6,754 bases of DNA from CAZKXX01 sp964556705 (GTDB lineage: Bacteria > Acidobacteriota > Terriglobia > UBA7540). This document shows positions 1-6,754 of this stretch, piece after piece. Location: the NCBI GenBank assembly GCA_964556705.1, contig CAZKXX010000143.1, positions 1-6,754 on the forward strand, in the 5' to 3' direction. Numbering within the stretch: position 1 is the first letter of the stretch; each line of letters opens with the position of its first letter. Under the pieces are notes generated by a model. The model did no database searches. It saw only the letters and a program-made list of their open reading frames with translations, and was not told the origin of the DNA. Both the position numbers and the translations under genes were made by a program.

Positions 1-123
1 CAGCTTCATCAAGCCGGCAACACCATCGTCCTGGTGACGCACGAGCACGATATCGCCGCGCACGCGAACCGCGTCCTGCACATCCGCGACGGAAAGATCG
101 CCCGCGACGAACGCATTCAGTAA
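1..123 (+). CDS. ABC transporter ATP-binding protein, C-terminal end only (MacB/LolD type)
   Basis: The first 40 codons visible, up to a TAA, are the tail of an ABC ATPase; the start lies off the left edge. The strand following the Walker B region is recognisable as TIVLVTHEHDIA (residues 8-19 of the fragment), with the switch histidine of the H-loop in VTHE. It is followed by the usual short end containing a DGKI turn. This is the form seen in LolD/MacB-like ATPases, which drive FtsX-type permeases. The first permease starts 41 bases downstream on the same strand, so the ATPase is most likely its energising partner. Walker A, Walker B and the signature motif are outside the window, so the exact subfamily is inferred from context. 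Confidence 0.88.
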   Translation, partial: QLHQAGNTIVLVTHEHDIAAHANRVLHIRDGKIARDERIQ

Positions 124-164
124 CCGCGGACGTTGCAGCTCCGCGGTGGTGAAAGGGAAACTCC

Positions 165-2683
<2,519 letters not shown>

Positions 2684-2730
2684 CCCTCGCCTTGCCTCCC
2701 TTTTTTCGGCGTGAGACAATCAACCCGACA

Positions 2731-3276
2731 ATGGCCATGGGCACGAAGACGGCGATCCGTTGGGACGAATTCCTCGCCACCGCGAAGGAAGGGTACAAGT
2801 CCGAGTACGTGGACGGCGAGGTGGTGTATATGACGCCGGTTAACACACAGCACGAGCAGATCTTAAAGAGGCTGATTCGCGAACTGATGGTCTATTGCGA
2901 CTCGCATCCGGAATGGGACTGGTTTCCGTCGAAGACCACGTACACGATGGCTTCCGGCAACTGGCGCTGTCCGGATGCTTCCCTCCTCCGCCTCGACCGC
3001 TTTCCCGAAGGCAAACTTCCCGAAGGCCGGGTCGAGTTCGCTCCCGACGTGGCCTTCGAAATCCTTTCACCGGGCGACAAGCCGGCCGAAATCCAGCGCA
3101 AGCGCAAGGACTACCAGGAAAGCGGCGTCATCCAGGTTTGGATTGACCCGGCGAAGGAACTCGTCGAGGTCATTCACCCCGACCGCCCCCTCCGGTACTT
3201 CGAGCGCGGCCAGACACTCATCCTCGAAAAGCCCTCCGGCTTCTCACTTGCGATCGATCAGCTTTTTCCCGGATAA
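2731..3276 (+). CDS. Uma2 family protein (DUF820, PD-(D/E)XK nuclease-like)
   Basis: This 181-residue soluble protein matches the Uma2/DUF820 family, about 180-200 residues and often present in many copies in Cyanobacteria, Acidobacteriota and Chloroflexota. Visible family motifs are EYVDGEVV (25-32), PDAS (81-84), the FEILSPGD strand (109-116), a K/R-rich helix ending in DYQESGV (127-133), and VWIDP (136-140). D82 and E110 would be the acidic pair of the restriction-endonuclease-like fold, so the nuclease site appears intact. Cellular function of the family is not established. ATG 2731 is chosen, with 2737 an alternative two codons in; neither has a clear Shine-Dalgarno. It follows the second permease by 47 bases with no obvious terminator, so it may be read through from that operon, but no functional link is evident. 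Confidence 0.88.
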   Translation: MAMGTKTAIRWDEFLATAKEGYKSEYVDGEVVYMTPVNTQHEQILKRLIRELMVYCDSHPEWDWFPSKTTYTMASGNWRCPDASLLRLDRFPEGKLPEGRVEFAPDVAFEILSPGDKPAEIQRKRKDYQESGVIQVWIDPAKELVEVIHPDRPLRYFERGQTLILEKPSGFSLAIDQLFPG

Positions 3277-3301
3277 ACTTTCCAGTTCCGCGAGGACGCT
3301 T

Positions 3302-3322
3302 CGTTGCGCGCGGGACGCGACG
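3302..3322. terminator. Possible hairpin between convergent genes
   Basis: The 51-base gap between the convergent Uma2 and TSUP stop codons contains CGTTGCG and CGCGACG. They form a 7-bp stem with one T-G wobble around a 7-base loop. It could end transcription from either side, but there is no T-tract on either strand, so it does not meet the rule for an intrinsic terminator. Such inverted repeats also arise by chance in GC-rich DNA. Confidence 0.25.
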
Positions 3323-3327
3323 CTGCT

Positions 3328-4098
3328 TCACCCCGCCAGCAGCAGCGGAAGATTTCGCGCGAAGAGGAAAACGGCCACCAGAATCACGAAGACGGCGAAA
3401 CCGCGCCGCAGCTCGCGCGAAGGCAGCCGGTGTGAAATCGCAACGCCCCCAAACATGCCTGCCACCGCGAGCGCCGTAACCGCGAGCGTCATCGGCGCGT
3501 CGAACGAGCCCTGGCCCAGATGCCCGGCCAGCCCCGCCGCGCAGTTCAGCGCGATCACCACGAGGGAAGTGGCCACCGCCTGCTTCATCGCCAGTCCGGC
3601 GAAGAGCACGAGCGCTGGAACGATCAGGAAACCGCCGCCCACGCCCAGAAATCCCGTCAGCGTTCCGGTCACAACGCCGGCCAGGACAGCCTTGGCGCGG
3701 CGTGGTTCGTGGACGGCTCCGTTTGATTCGCCCCCCGCGTCGTGCGTGAGCATCCGAATCGCCACGCCCAGCATCAGCGCGGCAAATATCGTCAAAAGCG
3801 CGGCGGGCGAAAGCAGGTGCGTCAGTTGCGCGCCCGCGAAGGCGCCCACAACCCCGCTCGCGCCAAAAAGCAGGCCGGTCTTCGCGCGCACGTTCCCGCG
3901 GCGGAAGTGCAGCCCGGCGCCGAACAGGCTCGTCGTGCCCACAATCGCCAGCGACATGCCGACGGCCCGGTGCGGCTCGACCTCCAGCGCGTAAACCAGC
4001 ACCGGCACCGTGATGATCGAGCCTCCGGCGCCAATCAGGCCGAGCGAGAGTCCGATCAGCAGGCTCAGAACGTAGCCAACCAGATGCGCAGGCAGCAT
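3328..4098 (-). CDS. TauE/SafE (TSUP) family sulfur-compound permease
   Basis: This 256-residue integral membrane protein has the two-fold repeated structure of the TSUP family. The repeat signature appears as GLIGAGGSIITVPVL (20-34) in the first half and GFLGVGGGFLIVPAL (149-163) in the second. About eight hydrophobic segments lie at roughly 5-38, 44-63, 75-93, 98-116, 136-166, 172-192, 203-222 and 232-252, with a hydrophilic loop at 117-135 between the halves. The length is normal. The ATG is fixed by an in-frame stop three codons upstream, although no clear Shine-Dalgarno is seen. TSUP members move sulfite, sulfonates, sulfoacetate and related anions. The gene lies 37 bases behind the two YeeE/YedE-type subunits, a common association in sulfur-handling loci, so a shared role in sulfur or selenium compound movement is likely. 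The substrate and direction are not shown by the sequence. Confidence 0.92.
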   Translation of the reverse strand: MLPAHLVGYVLSLLIGLSLGLIGAGGSIITVPVLVYALEVEPHRAVGMSLAIVGTTSLFGAGLHFRRGNVRAKTGLLFGASGVVGAFAGAQLTHLLSPAALLTIFAALMLGVAIRMLTHDAGGESNGAVHEPRRAKAVLAGVVTGTLTGFLGVGGGFLIVPALVLFAGLAMKQAVATSLVVIALNCAAGLAGHLGQGSFDAPMTLAVTALAVAGMFGGVAISHRLPSRELRRGFAVFVILVAVFLFARNLPLLLAG

Positions 4099-4116
4099 GA
4101 AGGTTCAAAGCGAGGG

Positions 4117-4133
4117 TTCGAGCGCGTCTCGAA
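4117..4133 (-). other. Small stem-loop between the second YeeE subunit and the TSUP gene
   Basis: An exact 6-bp inverted repeat, TTCGAG and CTCGAA, encloses 5 bases in the 37-base gap between the TAG of the second YeeE/YedE gene and the ATG of the TSUP gene. It has no following U-run, so it is more likely an RNA processing or stability element than a terminator, or simply chance. Confidence 0.25.
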
Positions 4134-4135
4134 GC

Positions 4136-4558
4136 CTACGACCTCGGACTTTCGGTGCGCGCGCGGGACTGCCACGCGCCGTAGGAATACGTCCCCAGCA
4201 GGATTCCCGCCAAAGTGAACAGGCTGTACGTTTTCAGCTCGCCGAGCTGAGCCAGGGCCGTGCCCGGTCAGGTGCCGCTCAGCGCCCAGCCGGTTCCGAA
4301 AATGATGGCCGCAACAAACATCCCGGGCCGCGAGGTCTTGGGCTGAATCTCAATCGCGCAGCCAATCAGCGCGCGGCTCGCTTTGCGCCGCACCGTAACC
4401 AGCCCGACAGCGGCCACGCCGATTGCCACGCCCATCACGCCCATCAGGTGCAGGTCTTCAAAACGGAACATGTTGACGATGGTGTTGTAGTCGCTGGCCC
4501 GCGCGCGGGAGAGCAAGAAACCGAAGAGCGTTCCAAGGGAAAGGTAGAGGAAATTCAT
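4136..4558 (-). CDS. YeeE/YedE-family transporter subunit, predicted selenoprotein (Sec97 at in-frame TGA)
   Basis: Read from ATG 4558 through a TGA at 4268-4270 to a TAG at 4136-4138, this gives 140 residues, the usual size of a single-domain YeeE/YedE (Sulf_transp, DUF395) subunit. Stopping at the TGA would leave 96 residues and lose the last helix. Helices lie at about 3-17, 36-55, 79-95 and 114-130. The TGA falls in GWALSGT-U-PGTALAQLGE (90-107), where homologues have Cys in a GxCPGT motif. In the thiosulfate importer TsuA such cysteines contact substrate. The sequence after the TGA continues as normal family sequence (YSLFTLAGILLGTYSYG, 112-128). A GGGAGG lies 6 bases before the ATG, inside the upstream gene, whose TGA overlaps this ATG (ATGA). 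A SECIS-like hairpin follows the TGA. The alternative, a nonsense-mutated pseudogene, is unlikely given the same feature in the partner gene. Sec insertion itself is inferred. Confidence 0.85.
4234..4250 (-). promoter_or_regulatory. SECIS-like hairpin of the second YeeE/YedE gene
   Basis: In the mRNA, UCAGCUC and GAGCUGA form a perfect 7-bp stem closed by the 3-nt loop GGC. The loop begins at the 25th nucleotide after the TGA at 4268-4270, within the coding region. As I recall the bacterial SECIS consensus (Zhang and Gladyshev), it requires a stem of at least 4 bp, a short apical loop with G in its first two positions, and about 16-37 nt between UGA and loop; this hairpin meets all of these. 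The role is inferred from position and shape. Confidence 0.7.
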
Positions 4559-5064
4559 GGTTGCCCTCCCGAAAAGAATCGGAAGAGCATCTGTGTCACG
4601 ATGACCCCCGCCAGCATGAAGCCCATCGTCGCCACGAGACTGGCTTTCGAACCCTGGGCGACGCCCAGGATGGAGTGCCCGCTCGTTCAGCCGCCCGCCC
4701 AGCGCGCCCCGAAGCCCACCAGAAATCCGCCCAGCCCCAGCACGAACGCCTTCGCGGCCAGACTGTCGCCGAACACCGTCTCAAACAAGCCCATGCGAAA
4801 TTTCAGCGCCAGGTCTCCGGCCAGCGCCGCGGAAATCAATCCGCCGAGCGGAATCCCCAGCACGAACCACAACCGCCAGGAGTCAGTAAAAGGTTTGGAA
4901 CGGAAGAATTCCAGGCCCGAGACCAGCGAGCAGAGCGAGCCGTAGCCGGTGGAAACCGCCAATCCCTTGCCCGCTACCCAGGCGAGCAGAATGACGAATA
5001 GTCCGATCCCTGCTCCGCCCAGCCAGAACGGCCAGGCGTGCTCAACCAAAGGCGATTCGATCAC
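4555..5064 (-). CDS. YeeE/YedE-family transporter subunit, predicted selenoprotein (Sec126 at in-frame TGA)
   Basis: Read from GTG 5064 through a TGA at 4687-4689 to a TGA at 4555-4557, this yields 169 residues. Stopping at the first TGA would leave 125 residues and cut the protein directly after its signature glycines. The TGA lies in GARWAGG-U-TSGHSILG (119-134), where YeeE/YedE proteins have GGCTSGH, the cysteine linked to thiosulfate handling in TsuA. Helices are visible at about 13-31, 63-81, 103-121 and 143-162. The read-through stop overlaps the next gene's ATG as ATGA, a coupling that exists only if the internal TGA is decoded. GTG 5064 is chosen because GGAGGA precedes it and the short upstream frame runs into a stop inside the heptamer array. 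With its partner this would make the two halves of a TsuA-like transporter. Cys45 remains as an ordinary cysteine. The alternative is a pseudogene; Sec incorporation is inferred. Confidence 0.86.
4653..4669 (-). promoter_or_regulatory. SECIS-like hairpin of the first YeeE/YedE gene
   Basis: In the mRNA, CCUGGGC and GCCCAGG form a perfect 7-bp stem with the 3-nt loop GUC; it can extend by a U-G and an A-U pair to 9 bp. The loop starts at the 25th nucleotide after the TGA at 4687-4689, the same spacing, stem length and loop size as in the partner gene. A loop starting with GU recalls the GU needed for SelB contact in the E. coli fdhF SECIS. Function is inferred. Confidence 0.75.
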
Positions 5065-5080
5065 GAATCCTCCAACGCAG

Positions 5081-5136
5081 AGGTCAGCTTTCAGCCGTCA
5101 GCTATCAGCCTTCAGTTTTCAGTCATCAGTTGTCAG
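5081..5136. repeat. Heptanucleotide array NNNTCAG, 8 units
   Basis: Eight consecutive 7-base units, each ending in TCAG with three variable bases in front, fill these 56 bases without slippage (minus strand: CTGANNN). The array sits between mtnA and the first YeeE/YedE gene, ending 16 bases before the GTG start and just upstream of its ribosome-binding site. Degenerate heptamer arrays are known as non-coding repeats in several phyla, for example the STRR families of cyanobacteria. The role here is unknown. Confidence 0.9.
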
Positions 5137-5155
5137 TCCACCGTCCCTGCTGAAC

Positions 5156-5211
5156 TGCTCCCTGTTCCCAATTCCCAGTTCCCTGACTTCGTTTCCCGTT
5201 TCCCGGGTCCC
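5156..5211. repeat. Heptanucleotide array NNNTCCC, 8 units
   Basis: A second array of the same period and the same length follows after 19 bases. It has eight 7-base units ending in TCCC (minus strand: GGGANNN), with one degenerate unit, TGACTTC at 5184-5190. Two neighbouring units (5191-5204) are identical GTTTCCC. It ends six bases from the mtnA stop codon. Together the two arrays make up most of the 152-base spacer. I see no convincing promoter or intrinsic terminator in the spacer, though a promoter for the YeeE/YedE genes might be expected there. Confidence 0.85.
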
Positions 5212-5216
5212 GTCAC

Positions 5217-6290
5217 TCAAAACAACGCCCTCAACGACTCCGTGTACGGATCGCGCGCCACGCCGCGCTCCGTAATGATGGCCGTGACGTATTCGTGCGG
5301 CGTCACGTCGAAGGCCGGGTGCCGCGCCTGGACTTCCGCCGGCGCCACCGCGACGCCCGCCAGCGATTTCACTTCCTCGGGCGAACGCTCCTCGATCGGA
5401 ATCCGGTCGCCGGAAGGGATCGAAAGGTCAATCGTCGAAAGCGGTGCCGCAACGTAGAACGGAATGCGGTTTTCGCGCGCCAGCACGGCCACCGTGTAGG
5501 TCCCGATTTTGTTCGCCACGTCGCCGTTCGCGGCGATGCGGTCGGCGCCCACAATCGCCGCCTTGATTTCGCCCCGGCGCATGAAGTGGCCGGCCATGCT
5601 GTCGGTGATGAGCGTCACGGGGATGCCGTCTTTCGCCAGTTCCCATGCCGTGAGCCGCGCGCCCTGAAGGAACGGCCGCGTCTCGTCGGCGAAGACGTGA
5701 AGTTGCTTCCCCGCCCCGACCGCGGCGCGGATCACACCCAGCGCCGTGCCGTAGCCGCCCGTCGCCAGCGCTCCGGCGTTGCAGTGCGTGAGCACCGTTC
5801 CGGAATCGGGCAGCAGCCCCGCCCCGTGCCGCCCCATCGCTTCGTTGATGGCAATGTCTTCGGCGAGCACGCGCTGCGCTTCCTCGACCAGCCGAGCCTT
5901 CACCGCGGCGAGGCGCGCGACGTCCGCGCCGCCGCGCCCGAGTTCCTGCTCAAAGACGCCACGCATTCGTTTGACCGCCCAGAAGAGGTTCGCGGCCGTC
6001 GGACGCGTCTTCGAAAGGCATTCGGCGATAACCTCGAACTCGCGCCGCAATTGTTCGCCGGTCGTGGCGCGCGAATCTCTTACGCCCAGCGCCACACCCA
6101 TCGCCGCCGCCACGCCGATCGCCGGCGCGCCGCGAATCACCATCGAGCGGATGGCTTCGGCCACTTCCTGGTACGTCCGGCAGGTGACGTAAACGTCCTC
6201 GGCCGGCAGGCGCGTCTGGTCAATCATCCGCACGCCTTCCTCGGTCCATTCGATGGTTTTGAAGGCTGTCGTGGCAGGTTGGGTCCTCAT
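5217..6290 (-). CDS. mtnA: S-methyl-5-thioribose-1-phosphate isomerase
   Basis: MtnA converts 5-methylthioribose 1-phosphate to 5-methylthioribulose 1-phosphate in the methionine salvage pathway, a cytosolic step that recovers sulfur from methylthioadenosine. The 357-residue length is typical. Diagnostic stretches are VIRGAPAIGVAAAMGVALG (51-69), LTHCNAGALATGGYGTALG (167-185), FADETRPFLQGARLTAWEL (200-218), ITDSMAGHFM (228-237), VGADRIAANGDVANKIGTY (247-265) and AAPLSTIDLS (281-290). The catalytic Cys170 and Asp250 are present, matching Cys160 and Asp240 of the B. subtilis enzyme. The ATG overlaps the TGA of the upstream MazF-like gene (ATGA). No Shine-Dalgarno is evident, so translation may depend on coupling. 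No other mtn gene is in the window. The related eIF2B-alpha fold family is excluded by the specific active-site motifs. Confidence 0.96.
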   Translation of the reverse strand: MRTQPATTAFKTIEWTEEGVRMIDQTRLPAEDVYVTCRTYQEVAEAIRSMVIRGAPAIGVAAAMGVALGVRDSRATTGEQLRREFEVIAECLSKTRPTAANLFWAVKRMRGVFEQELGRGGADVARLAAVKARLVEEAQRVLAEDIAINEAMGRHGAGLLPDSGTVLTHCNAGALATGGYGTALGVIRAAVGAGKQLHVFADETRPFLQGARLTAWELAKDGIPVTLITDSMAGHFMRRGEIKAAIVGADRIAANGDVANKIGTYTVAVLARENRIPFYVAAPLSTIDLSIPSGDRIPIEERSPEEVKSLAGVAVAPAEVQARHPAFDVTPHEYVTAIITERGVARDPYTESLRALF

Positions 6291-6748
6291 CGCACCGAAA
6301 GTATATCAAACCCCTTCGTGGCAAACGGCTGGTTGAAGATGGCCGCGAAAAAGCGTCGCGCCAAGCCCCGTCGCAGCCCGGCGCCTCTGCGCCGTGGATT
6401 CACATTCTCCGCATACGCGACGAGCTCGAAAAGCCCTTCGATCACGAGATTCAGCTCCTCGGGGCTCACCCGGCCCAGAGGCTTTCCGATACGGTCGGTG
6501 GAAAGGACACGCGCTTGGGAAACCTTGACCCAGGAAGGCTTGGGAAGTTTCAGGCTTTCAATTCTCAGCGTCAAGGGGAGGCCGGCGCGCTGGCTGCGGC
6601 TGGTGAGTGGAAGGGCGATGACGGTTCCGGAGCGCTCATTGAAAATGTCGTGGCTGATGACGAGCACCGGCCTCTTCCCCGCCTGCTCGTGACCGCGGGT
6701 CGGATTCAGGTCCGCCCAGTAAACTTCGCCCCTCCGTATTCGGGCCAC
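6287..6748 (-). CDS. PemK/MazF-family toxin-like protein with C-terminal extension
   Basis: Residues 1-115 match the PemK/MazF endoribonuclease fold: RRGEVYWADLNPTRGHEQAG (5-24), KRPVLVISHD (25-34) and VIALPLTS (43-50), followed by LPKPSWVKVSQARVLSTD (68-85). R26 and T49 sit at the positions of the MazF catalytic Arg and Thr, so activity looks possible. Family members cleave mRNA and act as toxins with a small antitoxin. Any antitoxin gene would be past the right edge, six bases upstream of this GTG. The true start could also lie off the window. The protein continues about 35 residues past the normal MazF end in an Arg-rich tail (119-153) with no family match I recognise, running into the mtnA start by a four-base overlap. 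Whether it is a working toxin or a domesticated regulator is unknown. Confidence 0.85.
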   Translation of the reverse strand: MARIRRGEVYWADLNPTRGHEQAGKRPVLVISHDIFNERSGTVIALPLTSRSQRAGLPLTLRIESLKLPKPSWVKVSQARVLSTDRIGKPLGRVSPEELNLVIEGLFELVAYAENVNPRRRGAGLRRGLARRFFAAIFNQPFATKGFDILSVR

Positions 6749-6754
6749 GCGAGT

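Noticed and set aside
2701..2706. T6 run after the second permease as an intrinsic terminator.
   Set aside because: The preceding bases are C/T-rich and do not form a stem.
2975..3994. Plus-strand open frame spanning the end of the Uma2 gene and the TSUP gene.
   Set aside because: It crosses two well-supported genes in wrong frames and reads as low-complexity Ser, Ala and Pro sequence.
4099..4107. An in-frame TGA three codons before the TSUP ATG, considered as a third Sec codon in an N-terminally extended protein.
   Set aside because: No family sequence lies upstream, and the ATG gives the normal TSUP N-terminus. It is just an upstream stop.
4268..4689. Reading the two internal TGA codons as ordinary stops, making both YeeE/YedE genes truncated pseudogenes.
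   Set aside because: Both fall on the signature cysteine codon, the frames stay intact to normal family lengths, hairpins follow at the same distance, and an ATGA overlap depends on read-through.
4097..4945. Plus-strand 282-codon open frame over the two YeeE/YedE genes, which might suggest the minus-strand genes are not real.
   Set aside because: The minus-strand products have family motifs and helices, whereas this frame is hydrophilic, with a biased composition and no motif.
4687..5064. A general reassignment of TGA (for example to Trp or Gly) as the explanation.
   Set aside because: TGA also serves as a plausible normal stop in the window, for example the ends of mtnA, the first permease and the first YeeE/YedE gene, so a code-wide change does not fit.
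5081..5211. The heptamer arrays as a CRISPR or transcription terminator.
   Set aside because: The units are only 7 bases with 4-base cores, with no spacer-repeat structure and no self-complementary stem followed by a T-run.
5295..6692. Long 465-codon open frame on the plus strand opposite mtnA.
   Set aside because: It is antisense to clear mtnA and MazF-like coding sequence, is rich in Arg and His from GC-biased codons, and matches no family.

Overview
The window is GC-rich bacterial DNA with tightly packed genes, start/stop overlaps and GTG starts. Tandem MacB-type permeases, a Uma2-family protein and intergenic heptanucleotide arrays would fit an Acidobacteriota genome or metagenome contig. 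That is an impression from style only; nothing in the window proves the taxon.

Plus strand, 1-3276: the C-terminal end of an ABC transporter ATPase, then two MacB/FtsX-type permeases joined by a TGATG overlap, then a Uma2 (DUF820) family protein after a 47-base gap. The ATPase and permeases look like one MacB/LolCDE-like export or lipoprotein-handling operon.

Minus strand, 6748 down to 3328, converging on the first group: a PemK/MazF-type toxin-like gene, mtnA (methylthioribose-1-phosphate isomerase, joined by an ATGA overlap), a 152-base spacer made largely of two heptanucleotide arrays, two small YeeE/YedE-family (thiosulfate transporter type) membrane subunits, and a TauE/SafE-family (TSUP) permease.

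The main result is that both YeeE/YedE genes carry an in-frame TGA exactly where the family has its signature cysteine: GG-U-TSGH in the first and SGT-U-PGT in the second. Translation past each TGA restores the conserved C-terminal part and a normal subunit length. In the first gene it also creates an ATGA stop/start overlap with the second. After each TGA there is a perfect 7-bp hairpin with a 3-nt loop beginning with G, and in both genes the loop starts exactly 25 nt after the TGA. This is the expected form of a bacterial SECIS element. I therefore read the pair as two selenocysteine-containing transporter subunits, beside a TSUP permease and a sulfur-salvage gene. A conventional annotation would call both genes truncated. 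No selenocysteine machinery (selA, selB, selC, selD) lies in this window, so the interpretation predicts those genes elsewhere in the genome.
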